From Neolewinella maritima (GTDB lineage Bacteria > Bacteroidota > Bacteroidia > Chitinophagales > Saprospiraceae), in the NCBI RefSeq assembly GCF_923081025.1, contig NZ_CAKLPZ010000006.1, forward strand, positions 1 to 64,000: a stretch of DNA of 64,000 nucleotides, given 5' to 3'. The notes below the pieces were generated by a model. That model made no database searches. It was given only the letters and a program-made list of their open reading frames with translations, and had not been told where the DNA came from. Made by a program: the position numbers and the translations under genes. Shown piece after piece: positions 5,930 through 15,065 of this stretch (the first letter of the stretch is position 1; every line of letters begins with the position of its first letter).

Positions 5930-8416
5930 ATGGCTACTGGCATTGCAGGCCGCATCCCCTCACGCAAGCTAGAGGACATCATGCCCATCATGGCGGTGGA
6001 GGACGACCTGATCATCAGCAAGAACGCGGAGGTGACCGTAGGTTTCCGGGTGGAACTCCCGGAGATTTACAGTCTCTCATCGGATCAGCTGGAGCAACTA
6101 CACGTGGACTGGGTAAAGGCGCTGTGCGTCCTTCCCTCCGGTACCGTCGTGCATAAGCAGGACTGGTACTATGATTCGTCCTACGAACTGAATATCGACG
6201 AGACCGCTGAAATGGACATGAGTGACCGGGCCAGTGAACGCCACTTCAACGAGCGTCCTATCCTGCGTCACGAGTGCTACCTGTACGTGACCTTTCTGAC
6301 CAACACCAAGCGCAAGGCGACCAGCCTAACCAGTACCCTCAACCGTTTCAAGATTGTACCCAAGCGGATCAGCAATCCGGGAGCCATTGAGCATTTCGCT
6401 TCGGTGGTTGGTCAGATGGAGCGCATCCTGTCCGACGGTGGCAAGCTGACCCTGCACCGCCTGACCTCCGACGAGATCGTGGGTACCCACACTCAGGCCG
6501 GGGTGATTGAAAAGTACCTGAGCCTGAATCCGAAGGCCGAACCGGTCCTGCGGGACGTGGACTTTCGCTCCGGCATTAAGATCGGCGACACCCGTTGCAA
6601 GCTCTTTACCATCAGTAATGCCGACTGCCTTCCCGGCACGGTTTCTCCGGGGGTGGTCGTCAGCAACGTATCGCACGGCGCGGCTAAACTGTACATGTCG
6701 ATGGGCAACGCCTTCGGCGTGTACTGCAACAGTCCGCACATCTACAATCAGTACGTCCTCATTGAGGAAGACAAGGAGGTTATTGCCGGACTAGAGAGCC
6801 GTCAGCGGCGCATGGAGTCCCTGGCTCCCTACGCTCGCCCCAATGCGGTCTACGCCGCCCAGATCAACGAGTTCCTGCACGAGACCACTTCCTCCCAGGC
6901 CAACATCGTACAGGCCCACGCCAACCTCCTGGTCTTCGGAGAAACCGACGAAGAGCTCAAGCGATACAGCGGCGTGGTGCAGTCCTGCTTCTCTAAGGTG
7001 AACATCGTTCCCAAGGAGGAACAATTCTCGATGGCTACGATCTGGTGGGCGGGCATTCCCGGCAACGCCGGTGACCTGCCGCGGGAGGAATACTTTACCA
7101 CCTTTGCGGGTCAGGCGAGTTGCCTATTCAACCTAGAAACGAACTACCGGTCCAGCGCCAGCCCCTACGGTATTCGGCTGGTGGATCGACTGACCGGCTA
7201 CCCGGTCGCCGTGGACATCAGCGACGAGCCGATCAAGCGCGGACTGACGACCAACCGTAACAAGTTCATCCTCGGTCCTTCCGGCTCGGGTAAGAGCTTC
7301 ATCGTAAACCACCTGCTGCACAACTACTACAAACAGGGGAGTCACGTCGTCCTGGTCGACGTGGGCGGCTCCTACTACGGCACCTGCCAGTACGTTGGTG
7401 GCAAGTACTTCGAGTACACCGAGGACGACCCCATCAGCTTCAATCCCTTCCGGATCGGGGAGCTGGACGTTCTGGATACCGAGAAAAAAGAAAGCCTAAA
7501 GACGCTGCTGGTCACGGTCTGGAAGTCGCAGAACAAGTCGGTCGAACAGGCCGAGTACGTGGCCCTCTCTACGGCCATTACCCTGTACTACAAGCACCTG
7601 GAAGCCCGGCCGGACATTCAGCCCAGCTTCAACACCTTTTACGAGTTCATGGACCGCGAATACCGTAGTCACCTGGAACAGGAAAGGGTACGGGAACAGG
7701 AATTCGACCTGATCAACTTCCTCTACGTCCTGCGTCCCTTCTACCGGGGTGGGGAGTTCGACTACCTGCTGAACTCGGACAGTGAGGCCGATTTGCTGCA
7801 GGAACCCTTCATCGTCTTTGAGCTAGACAACATCAAGGACCACCCGATCCTTTTTCCCGTGGTCACCATCGTGATCATGGACGTGTTCATCTCCAAGATG
7901 CGCAAGCTCAAGGGGACGCGCAAAATCATCTGCATCGAAGAGGCGTGGAAGGCCATCGCCAAGGAAGGCATGGCCGACTTCATCAAGTACCTCTTCAAGA
8001 CCGTCCGTAAGTTTTACGGGGAAGCCTGGGTGGTTACCCAGGAGGTCGATGACATCCTGAACTCCCCGGTGGTCAAGGAGTCCATCATCGCCAACAGCGA
8101 CTGCAAGATTCTCATGGACCAGCGCAAGTTCGCCAGTCGCTTCGACGAGATCGCCACACTACTAGGACTGAACGAAAAGGACGTGGCCCAGGTCATGAGC
8201 GTCAACAACAACCTGGACCCCCACCGCAAGTACAAGGAGTGCTTCATTGCCCTGGGGGGCGCGTACTCCAACGTCTACGGGGTAGAGGTTCCGCTGGAAG
8301 AATACCTGATCTACACCACGGAGAAACTGGAAAAGGAGGCCGTCGAGGACATGGCGCAGTTCATGGGTTCGTACGAGGCCGGTATTGTAGCCCTGGCTAA
8401 CAAATGGCGTGCCTGA
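5930..8416 (+). CDS. traG: Conjugation ATPase TraG (VirB4 family)
   Basis: An 828-aa protein with a Walker A motif GPSGSGKSF at about residues 448-456 and a Walker B-like segment RKIICIEEAWKAIA at about 662-675. A VTQEVDDI segment follows (near residue 703), as in VirB4 ATPases. The N-terminal ~400 residues form the family's membrane/partner-binding domain. In conjugation systems this ATPase energises pilus assembly and substrate transfer at the inner membrane. The length is normal for TraG of Bacteroidetes ICEs. Its TGA overlaps the next ATG (TGATG), showing coupling with the first of the secreted helical proteins. Confidence 0.95.
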   Translation: MATGIAGRIPSRKLEDIMPIMAVEDDLIISKNAEVTVGFRVELPEIYSLSSDQLEQLHVDWVKALCVLPSGTVVHKQDWYYDSSYELNIDETAEMDMSDRASERHFNERPILRHECYLYVTFLTNTKRKATSLTSTLNRFKIVPKRISNPGAIEHFASVVGQMERILSDGGKLTLHRLTSDEIVGTHTQAGVIEKYLSLNPKAEPVLRDVDFRSGIKIGDTRCKLFTISNADCLPGTVSPGVVVSNVSHGAAKLYMSMGNAFGVYCNSPHIYNQYVLIEEDKEVIAGLESRQRRMESLAPYARPNAVYAAQINEFLHETTSSQANIVQAHANLLVFGETDEELKRYSGVVQSCFSKVNIVPKEEQFSMATIWWAGIPGNAGDLPREEYFTTFAGQASCLFNLETNYRSSASPYGIRLVDRLTGYPVAVDISDEPIKRGLTTNRNKFILGPSGSGKSFIVNHLLHNYYKQGSHVVLVDVGGSYYGTCQYVGGKYFEYTEDDPISFNPFRIGELDVLDTEKKESLKTLLVTVWKSQNKSVEQAEYVALSTAITLYYKHLEARPDIQPSFNTFYEFMDREYRSHLEQERVREQEFDLINFLYVLRPFYRGGEFDYLLNSDSEADLLQEPFIVFELDNIKDHPILFPVVTIVIMDVFISKMRKLKGTRKIICIEEAWKAIAKEGMADFIKYLFKTVRKFYGEAWVVTQEVDDILNSPVVKESIIANSDCKILMDQRKFASRFDEIATLLGLNEKDVAQVMSVNNNLDPHRKYKECFIALGGAYSNVYGVEVPLEEYLIYTTEKLEKEAVEDMAQFMGSYEAGIVALANKWRA

Positions 8417-9108
8417 TGAAACGTACCGCCAAATCTATTCTCGTAGGCCTGGTGCTATGCTCCAGTGGACTGGTACTGGCGCAAGATCCTCCTGCGGATC
8501 CGGGTAGTACCACTTCCCCCGATCCCATCGCGATTGTGACCGCCCACATCATCAAGGGACAAACCAACGCCGAACAGCGTAAAACGATCCGCCTGGAATG
8601 GCTTAGCGTAGCTTCCCAACAGGCCGAGGACGTACTACGTACCGCTGCCTTCCAGCGCATCATCGAGTTCATCCAGAAGAACCACGACCTGTTTGCGTCG
8701 ATCTACGCCGGGCTGAAAACGGCCAACGGTGCCGTGGCGACCGGCAAGCGAGTCAGGGACGTATTTACCCTGCAACGCACTCTCCTGCTGCGCTTTGCCG
8801 ATACCGGTCAGCTGCTGACCAAAACGGAGTACTTCACGACCGATGAGCTGCGCCACTTCACCGGCGTCCTCGACCAGATCATGGAGGACACCGAGGCGAA
8901 TTTCCAGCTGATCGTCGCCCTGTTTCGGGGTGGCAGTGACGCACAGCTCACCGACCTGGAACGCTTCGAGGTACTCAAAACCGTCGAGCAACGGCTACTG
9001 CAGAACGTCCAGGCCGTCGGCCAGCTCAACCGCTACATCACCTACCTCAACACCAACCGGGCCGTCCAGCGCGACGGCGGTTTGGAGATGTTCACCCAAC
9101 CCCGCTAG
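8416..9108 (+). CDS. Secreted helical conjugation protein (TraI-like), paralogue 1
   Basis: A 230-aa protein from the ATG that overlaps the traG stop; an in-frame ATG 12 bases earlier is less likely. It has a signal peptide ending ...GLVLAQ, then an almost wholly helical, charged periplasmic domain. A segment FTTDELRHFTGVLDQI...LFRGG-SDAQLTDLERF recurs in altered form in the next two proteins. Position after traG and before traJ matches traI in Bacteroides elements, a VirB5-like periplasmic component. The match rests on position and architecture. Confidence 0.7.
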   Translation: MKRTAKSILVGLVLCSSGLVLAQDPPADPGSTTSPDPIAIVTAHIIKGQTNAEQRKTIRLEWLSVASQQAEDVLRTAAFQRIIEFIQKNHDLFASIYAGLKTANGAVATGKRVRDVFTLQRTLLLRFADTGQLLTKTEYFTTDELRHFTGVLDQIMEDTEANFQLIVALFRGGSDAQLTDLERFEVLKTVEQRLLQNVQAVGQLNRYITYLNTNRAVQRDGGLEMFTQPR

Positions 9109-9110
9109 CT

Positions 9111-9890
9111 ATGTGGTCCCCCCGCTCCTTTTCGTTCGCTGCCCTACTGCTGCTGTCGCAAGAAACCGCTGCCCAGATTACTAACAGCGGCAACCAGTAC
9201 GTCACCGAAACCCTCAATCTGGACCCCCAGGCCATTCAGGCACTGATCAAGGCCGGCGACGCCCAGGGGAAGAACGTGCGGTGGCTCACCCTCGGGGAGA
9301 AGACCATGAAGTACGACCTGACGCTGAAACAGACGGAGGCCAAGCGACGCGAACGCGACCTGCAGCGGAAGCAACTAGCGGAGCTGTCCGAGGGGCTTCG
9401 CCGGACCAAGGAACTCTTTCAGAAATACTACGAGCAGTTCACGATGGTGAGCAATGCCGCCCAGACGGTGGCGGGCTTCCTTGAGATCGGCAAACGGGTC
9501 CGGTCGATCATCGAGATCATCGACCAGCTACGGATGCAATTCATCCGCATGAACCAGTTCACCGACCAGGAGCGTGACCTGATCGGTCGGACGCTTACGG
9601 CGATGATCGACCGCACAGAGCAGGTAGTCAAGGCATCCAAGTTTGCCCTGATGGGTACCAATACCTCCCAGGAGGAACTGGCCGAACTGCGTGCCGAGCA
9701 CGGCAACTTCATGGTCACCCTGCGCAGCATTGACCGCACCGACCAACTCGCACTGATTGACCAGGAAATCGCGCTGATCATTCATGACCTGCAGGGCCTG
9801 GTTCGCCTCCTTTCTAATATTCAAACCAACCGTGAAAATGATACAGTACCTGAAACGGAAATCCTGCGTAGGCTTCTTAGCGACAATTAG
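9111..9890 (+). CDS. Secreted helical conjugation protein (TraI-like), paralogue 2
   Basis: A 259-aa protein with a signal peptide (...LLLLSQETAAQ) starting 2 bases after the previous gene. Residues ~70-130 form a strongly charged helix likely to be coiled coil (AKRRERDLQRKQLAELSEGL). A later FTDQERDLIGRTLTAMIDRT segment aligns with the FT-x-x-E segment of paralogues 1 and 3. Of the four proteins it looks most like canonical TraI, because of the KYYEQF...VAGFLEIGKRVRSI region. Probably periplasmic and part of the mating channel. Confidence 0.7.
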   Translation: MWSPRSFSFAALLLLSQETAAQITNSGNQYVTETLNLDPQAIQALIKAGDAQGKNVRWLTLGEKTMKYDLTLKQTEAKRRERDLQRKQLAELSEGLRRTKELFQKYYEQFTMVSNAAQTVAGFLEIGKRVRSIIEIIDQLRMQFIRMNQFTDQERDLIGRTLTAMIDRTEQVVKASKFALMGTNTSQEELAELRAEHGNFMVTLRSIDRTDQLALIDQEIALIIHDLQGLVRLLSNIQTNRENDTVPETEILRRLLSDN

Positions 9891-10524
9891 TCTCTTGGTA
9901 CTGGGATCACCCAGTAAGGGGATGGCGCAGAACTGGGACGATGTGGCCTTCTGGTCCGCAGATTTTGCCCTCAACACCATGCAACGTCAGGCTGCCGCCC
10001 AGCAGTTGGAAGAGTACCGCAAGACTTATGTCGTCCTGCGCGACGGCTATGAGATCGTGCGCGGACTGGTCAGCGATAACCATCAGCTGCACCAGGAATT
10101 CTTCGTCGAATTGGCTTCCATCAATCCGGTAGTGAAGAACTATTACAAGGTAGTTGAGACCAGCAAGATATACGGTCGTGAACTGGTAAACCTTAGAAGA
10201 GACGCACCACGCCTAGTCGGTCTGATTCGTAACACCGACACTTTCACTCCTGCTGAATTGGAGCAGGTGCAGCGCATATTTGACGGCATGGTGGACCGCA
10301 TCGTTGGTGGTGCAGAAGACTTATTTATGGTTGCTACCAGCGGAGACGGAGACCTGCAAATGATGGACAGTGAGCGCATTGTACTCGTTGACCGGCTCTA
10401 TGCGGAAAGTCTAGAAATCGTTTCTAGCATCCGCGACTTTCGGGTGCTACTGCTCAACCTCGCCGCCCAGCGCAGCGACACCAACGTCAACAACCTCGAA
10501 AGCCTGTTCCGTGTCCGTCCTTAA
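9838..10524 (+). CDS. Secreted helical conjugation protein (TraI-like), paralogue 3
   Basis: A 228-aa protein. The ATG at 9838 is chosen because a clean signal peptide follows (KRKSCVGFLATISLLVLG...GMAQ); it overlaps the previous gene by 53 bases. The mature part is helical, with NYYKVVETSKIYGRELV and FTPAELEQVQRIFDGMVDRI followed by DLQMMDSERI, corresponding to blocks in paralogue 1. Codon choice is slightly more AT-rich in the middle than in its neighbours. Function is inferred as for paralogues 1 and 2. Confidence 0.68.
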   Translation: MIQYLKRKSCVGFLATISLLVLGSPSKGMAQNWDDVAFWSADFALNTMQRQAAAQQLEEYRKTYVVLRDGYEIVRGLVSDNHQLHQEFFVELASINPVVKNYYKVVETSKIYGRELVNLRRDAPRLVGLIRNTDTFTPAELEQVQRIFDGMVDRIVGGAEDLFMVATSGDGDLQMMDSERIVLVDRLYAESLEIVSSIRDFRVLLLNLAAQRSDTNVNNLESLFRVRP

Positions 10525-11281
10525 GCTCCCCCGCTGGTGGTCGGCCCTGATGGTTGTGGCCGTAGCTGCGCTACCGCTCACCGCCCAACTCGCCACACCC
10601 CCCTTTAACCCCGCTGAACCCGCGGTGCTTCGCCGGTCCAGCCAGGGCGTACAGGAACGGTTGGACACCCGGAAGTGGCGCAGCCGCTACAATCAATTCG
10701 AGCTGATTGTCCAGGTCTGGCAGATTTACTACGCCCGCAAGCAGGGAGCGGACTGGAAAGAGATCTTCCAGCAGGTAAGCGGCCTGATGGAGTCCGAAAT
10801 CAGCCTCCATACGGACTACTACAATGGACTGTCCCAGGCCGATGCCCTGGTCACCTCCTACTACAAGGTCGATGATATCCGCAAGGAGTTCAAGGCGATT
10901 ATCGCGATGGTACCCGCCCTGGTCGAGGCGACCAGTGACCGGCAGGTCTGGACGGACCTCGACGAAGTAAAGTTCATCTGCAACACCGGGCGGGAGATCG
11001 AGAAACAGGCCATCGCTACGCTTAAGTACGTCACCCTCGTATCGGGCGTTGAGATCGACGCCTGGGATGGGGTAGCGAATGCTGGGGTGGAATCCACCCG
11101 CGAGAAGTACTGGGCCAGCACGGCCGACCGCTTGCAGCACCTGGACCGGATGCAGAGTGAACTGACCACCCTGCGTACCCTCCTGGACAACCTTTACCGC
11201 CGCGCCCAGCAGACCACGCTTTCCCGTCACGCCCAGCAGAATGAGTACAACAGTGCCACCAAATTATTCAGCTTCAACTAA
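10511..11281 (+). CDS. Secreted helical conjugation protein, member 4
   Basis: A 256-aa protein starting at a GTG that overlaps the previous gene by 14 bases, with a signal peptide (SALMVVAVAALPLTAQ). It shares the TSYYKVDDIRKEF block with member 3 (NYYKVVETSKIYG), but the FT-x-x-E block is not obvious, so it is the most diverged. The rest is helical and charged, ending in a Gln/Asn-rich tail. It lies directly before traJ. A periplasmic role in the mating apparatus is inferred. Confidence 0.65.
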   Translation: MSVLKLPRWWSALMVVAVAALPLTAQLATPPFNPAEPAVLRRSSQGVQERLDTRKWRSRYNQFELIVQVWQIYYARKQGADWKEIFQQVSGLMESEISLHTDYYNGLSQADALVTSYYKVDDIRKEFKAIIAMVPALVEATSDRQVWTDLDEVKFICNTGREIEKQAIATLKYVTLVSGVEIDAWDGVANAGVESTREKYWASTADRLQHLDRMQSELTTLRTLLDNLYRRAQQTTLSRHAQQNEYNSATKLFSFN

Positions 11282-11288
11282 CCCCGCC

Positions 11289-12494
11289 ATGCCCAAATCC
11301 CTACTCCGGATTCTCGTTCTTGTTTTCCTTACCACCGCCACGGCCAGCGCCCAGACCTACGCGGACGTTGACCTGACCCGTGCCGACGCAATGTTGGAGC
11401 GGGTGTACGACAGCATCTTTGAGCGTGCGGGAATCTTCGTATCCATTGCTTGTCTGATTGGCGCAATGGGGGCTATCGTAATGATCTCTACCCATATCTA
11501 TGGTCGGATGCTGGACCGTAAATCCATCTACCTCAGTGAGATCACGCGGCCCCTAGTGATCATGGCTGCACTCATCCTGTACACTCCCCTGGTTAACACG
11601 GTCAATCTCGTGCTGAGTCCTACGCTGACCGCATCCAAGGCACTGGTCAACGGCGAACGCGACGTACTGGACAACGTGCTCGAGGAAATGCTAAATAACG
11701 ACGTGGAAAACGGGCGGTACGATGCTTACGTGGGCGACCTGGGGGAAGGCTCCTTTGATAAATACATCGAAGCCTACGGTCTGGAAGATGAAGCGGGGTT
11801 TATGGGTACTGACCGTATCGGCCAGTTTTTGAGCTGGCGGATTGAGAGCCATATGTACAAAATCCGGTGGGCAATTCGCAATGCACTGTTCTGGCTGCTG
11901 GCCTTCCTTTACACTGCGGTTGTCTTTTGCCTGAGTGCAGTTCGCACCTTCACCCTGTCGGTACTCGCCCTGGTTGGCCCCCTCGCCCTGGGCTTCTCGC
12001 TCTGGAAACCTTTTTCGTCCTCCTTTGCCACTTGGCTTGGTCGCTACATCGGCGTATACCTCTGGTTACCGGTCGCCAACATCTTCGGCTTCCTGATCAC
12101 CACGGTGATGACGGAGTTCAATCTCGTCCACCTGGAAACCGTACAGGCGACCGGTACGGACATGGGCCTTTCGTCTCTGGACATCATGTATGCCATTATG
12201 CTCGTAACGGGCATTGTGGGTTACATCGCGGTCCCCAGCATCACCGCCTACGTGATTACCGCCAGTGGCGCTTCCTCCCTGCTTAGTGGTGCTGCCGGTG
12301 CCGGCAAAATGGCCGCTGGCGCAGTCGGCGGTGCAGTTATGACCGGAGGTGGTGCGGTGCTCGGCTCTGTGATCAGTGGCGGCGGTAGCGTCGCCTCCGC
12401 TGCCGGTAGTGGAGTTTCCAGTGTGGCATCTAGTGAAGCCTCTGCGGGTTCCTCCCAGGTTCCTCGCCTGGGTCCCGGCCGCCCCTCCCGGTAA
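11289..12494 (+). CDS. traJ: Conjugative transposon protein TraJ (VirB6-like membrane protein)
   Basis: A 401-aa protein from the ATG at 11289, 7 bases past the previous stop; a longer in-frame start would add an unlikely hydrophilic leader before the signal peptide. It has a signal peptide (...TATASAQ) and about six membrane helices, including YTAVVFCLSAVRTFTLSVLALVG and a conserved-looking LGRYIGVYLWLPVANIFG. A Gly/Ala/Ser-rich tail (SGGGSVASAAGSG) closes the protein. This is the layout of TraJ, the VirB6-like core of the Bacteroidetes mating channel. Confidence 0.88.
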   Translation: MPKSLLRILVLVFLTTATASAQTYADVDLTRADAMLERVYDSIFERAGIFVSIACLIGAMGAIVMISTHIYGRMLDRKSIYLSEITRPLVIMAALILYTPLVNTVNLVLSPTLTASKALVNGERDVLDNVLEEMLNNDVENGRYDAYVGDLGEGSFDKYIEAYGLEDEAGFMGTDRIGQFLSWRIESHMYKIRWAIRNALFWLLAFLYTAVVFCLSAVRTFTLSVLALVGPLALGFSLWKPFSSSFATWLGRYIGVYLWLPVANIFGFLITTVMTEFNLVHLETVQATGTDMGLSSLDIMYAIMLVTGIVGYIAVPSITAYVITASGASSLLSGAAGAGKMAAGAVGGAVMTGGGAVLGSVISGGGSVASAAGSGVSSVASSEASAGSSQVPRLGPGRPSR

Positions 12495-12556
12495 CCCCGT
12501 CATTCCCTTCCTTCCCTTCACCACAAACTACTTCTCTAGCTCTAAATCATCGCCTC

Positions 12557-13180
12557 ATGTTGCAGTCTCTCAATAATATGGATAAGGTCTTTCGTCAGTC
12601 CCGCATCCTGACGATCGTCTGCGTGATCGGAATGGTGGTTGTCTCCCTAACCAGCGTTTCTTACGTGTACAGTGCGCAGCGCCAACAATCCCAGATCGTC
12701 TATGCCCTCATTGGCGAAAATGCGGTTAGCCTAAGCGCAATCAATGTATTAGAAAATCGACCCGTCGAAGCCAACAACCACGTCGAGCTATTTCACCGGC
12801 GCCTGTTCGGGTTGGATCCCGATCGGGAAGTCATTGACCGTAACCTGAACGCCGCGCTGAGCATGGCCGACAACAGCGTGCAAACGCTGGTGGATGCCTA
12901 CGATGAGGATGGTTATTACCGGGGACTAATCAGCAGCAATATGTCGCAGTCGATCACTGCGGATTCTATCTACGTGGATATGGCTACCGAACCATACTAC
13001 TTCCGCTATACCGGCGAGTTGACCATCACCCGCCCTTCCAGTATTGCCACCCGGTCACTGATTTCGGAGGGCTATTTCCGCAACGTCCAGCGCAGCCAGC
13101 TCAATCCCCACGGCTTCTTGATCGAGGGCTACCGGGTTCTAGCAAACGAAGACCTGCGCGTCGAAAAGCGCTACAACTAA
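12557..13180 (+). CDS. traK: Conjugative transposon protein TraK (VirB8-like)
   Basis: A 207-aa protein with a short cytoplasmic N terminus, one membrane helix (about 17-38, RILTIVCVIGMVVVSLTSV) and a periplasmic domain containing ENRPVEANNHVELFHRRLFG. That signature is typical of TraK. An internal ATG at 12578 is an alternative start. Its place between TraJ and the TraL-like gene is the standard order. TraK probably acts as the bitopic, VirB8-like assembly factor. Confidence 0.87.
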   Translation: MLQSLNNMDKVFRQSRILTIVCVIGMVVVSLTSVSYVYSAQRQQSQIVYALIGENAVSLSAINVLENRPVEANNHVELFHRRLFGLDPDREVIDRNLNAALSMADNSVQTLVDAYDEDGYYRGLISSNMSQSITADSIYVDMATEPYYFRYTGELTITRPSSIATRSLISEGYFRNVQRSQLNPHGFLIEGYRVLANEDLRVEKRYN

Positions 13181-13203
13181 CCCCCACCTCCAAGCGAACT
13201 GCC

Positions 13204-13581
13204 ATGATTTCACCTGGAAAAGAAAAGCTATCCGCTCTGTTTGATCACCCCGTCCGGTACCTGGACGGGTGGATCAACGGCCGTCTGGTGCGGACTTCCC
13301 TGCGGACCGCTTCACTGGTCCTGGTTTCGCTCTCAATCAGTGCCGCCTGCGGTGCTGGTCTTATCCTATACTTCAGCGGCGGTTCGATGAACGGGGTAGG
13401 GGCGATCAGCTCCCCTAGGCTATTGGATCATACCACCCGGTCACTCGGGGACAAAAACCCCTTGGAAACGCTCTACGACCTACGCCGCAATCAAGCCTTT
13501 ATGGATAGCGTCGAACTGTTTGGGGTCGAGCGCATGGAAGAAATCTATCTCGAAAAACTTACGTCCACTAATCATGATTGA
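13204..13581 (+). CDS. TraL-like small membrane protein
   Basis: A 125-aa protein with one membrane helix (about 38-60, SLVLVSLSISAACGAGLILYF) preceded by a basic region with GWINGRLVRTSLR. Position between traK and traM, size and topology fit TraL (DUF3989-like) of Bacteroidetes elements, but sequence support is limited. Its last 8 bases overlap the traM start. Confidence 0.6.
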   Translation: MISPGKEKLSALFDHPVRYLDGWINGRLVRTSLRTASLVLVSLSISAACGAGLILYFSGGSMNGVGAISSPRLLDHTTRSLGDKNPLETLYDLRRNQAFMDSVELFGVERMEEIYLEKLTSTNHD

Positions 13582-15034
13582 TACCACCATTGATACCGCC
13601 GATCCCGCCGAGTTTGAGCGCAAGAAGAAGTTCTTTACGTTTCTTCCCCTGTTCGTTCTTCCCATCCTGATCCTGCTGTTCTGGGCCTTGGACGGCGGCA
13701 AGGGAAATGCGGCAGAACTGGGCGACGGCGGCGGCGGCGCTACTAATGGCCCGGTCAGCCAGGTCAAAACCGACCTACCGGGCGCAATCGTCGAGCGCGA
13801 AGAAAGTAAGCGGGGAGTCTACGAACGGGAAGCCAAGGAACGGGAGCGCCGCCGCTACGATATGGCGCGTGATCCGTACGCCGACCAGCTGCAGGAAACC
13901 GATAGTCCGGGGGCCATCGCCTCCGGAATTGACGCTTGGGAACAACGCTTCAACGCCCGTACTGGCAACCTGCAGCGGGAGCTGGATTCCTTTGATGAAG
14001 CGGTGGCCGGTGGGACAACTTCCCCCGCGCCGCCCGTTGCTTCGTCCGACCGGCAGCGTTCCAGTAACCGCAACCAACCAGCGGCTACTTCTTCCTCCCG
14101 CCGCCGCCGTAGCGCGGCACCCACCAACCTGGCCGCGGAGGAGGAAGACGAGCAGGTCCGTCAGATCGAAGAAGCGATCGCCAAGCTGAACGGGGGGGAT
14201 GCTTTCGCTGCTTCCTATGGCACGGCCTTTGCCCCTTCCGGGGCAATGCCCGGTATGGATGCTGTCGGTAACGCTCCGGACGGGGGCATACCCATGACGG
14301 CCCAGGATAGCGCGGCCTACAAGCAGGTTGAAGCCCTGGACCGGATTATGGAAAGGGCTCACCAGTTGCAGTACCCGGAACTCGCCCGGGAAGAGATCCG
14401 CAAACGGTCGGAGAAGAACGCCAGGCACCTTTATCCGGTAGCCGATGCGCCCACCGCTGCCGGCGAGATCGAGATCTTCGGTGCCACTCCCCGCCGTGAT
14501 ACGGTAGCCCCCCCGGTCGCCCAGCGGCAGGTCGGCTTCTTCACGGACAATGCGGGCGATCAGTCGGACAATTTTACCCAGCTCACCGTACGCGCCCAGG
14601 TGCACAATTCGGCGATAGTCATGGATGGCTCTACGGTTAAGATGCGCCTGTTGGAGGACGTGTACGTGGCCGGTCAGCGCATCCCTGCCAACACCTTCGT
14701 CTACGGTCAGTGCGGCCTTCGGGGTGACCGGCTGAGCGTGGTGGTCAGCACCATCAACTTCCGCAGCAACGTCTACGACGTGGGCCTGAATGTGTACGAC
14801 CTCGACGGTCAGGAAGGCCTTGCGGTTCCCGGCTCGGTAGAGCGGCAAATTGCCAAGCGGGAAGCTGCCGCCAGCGCTCGCAGGTTGGGGGGCACCAGTA
14901 TCGGTGCGGGAAGCCTGACCGAACAGTTGGCCGCCCAGGGCACCCAAACCATTAAAGAAATCACCTCCCGAAAAATTAGTGTGATCAAGGTCGAGCTGAA
15001 GGCTGGTCACCGGGTAATCCTCCGCAATCAGTAA
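13574..15034 (+). CDS. traM: Conjugative transposon protein TraM (VirB10-like)
   Basis: A 486-aa protein from the ATG at 13574; the upstream in-frame ATG lies inside the previous gene. It has a cytoplasmic N terminus, one membrane helix (about 24-41, PLFVLPILILLFWAL), a long charged Arg/Glu- and Ser-rich linker, and a C-terminal domain (about 330-486). That domain holds VKMRLLEDVYVAGQRIPANT and YGQCGLRGDRLSV, the hallmark of TraM (DUF3714-type) proteins. Like VirB10 it should span the periplasm and link inner- and outer-membrane parts of the channel with TraN. Confidence 0.93.
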   Translation: MIDTTIDTADPAEFERKKKFFTFLPLFVLPILILLFWALDGGKGNAAELGDGGGGATNGPVSQVKTDLPGAIVEREESKRGVYEREAKERERRRYDMARDPYADQLQETDSPGAIASGIDAWEQRFNARTGNLQRELDSFDEAVAGGTTSPAPPVASSDRQRSSNRNQPAATSSSRRRRSAAPTNLAAEEEDEQVRQIEEAIAKLNGGDAFAASYGTAFAPSGAMPGMDAVGNAPDGGIPMTAQDSAAYKQVEALDRIMERAHQLQYPELAREEIRKRSEKNARHLYPVADAPTAAGEIEIFGATPRRDTVAPPVAQRQVGFFTDNAGDQSDNFTQLTVRAQVHNSAIVMDGSTVKMRLLEDVYVAGQRIPANTFVYGQCGLRGDRLSVVVSTINFRSNVYDVGLNVYDLDGQEGLAVPGSVERQIAKREAAASARRLGGTSIGAGSLTEQLAAQGTQTIKEITSRKISVIKVELKAGHRVILRNQ

Positions 15035-15065
15035 CCCACTTTCTCTACTCCTAAATCATACCATC

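Noticed and set aside
8404-8415. Earlier ATG for the first TraI-like protein
   Set aside because: The ATG at 8416 overlaps the traG stop (TGATG) and directly begins the signal peptide.
13775-15010. 411-aa minus-strand reading frame opposite traM
   Set aside because: It is a shadow of traM, with no domain, and TraM has clear family signatures and operon context.
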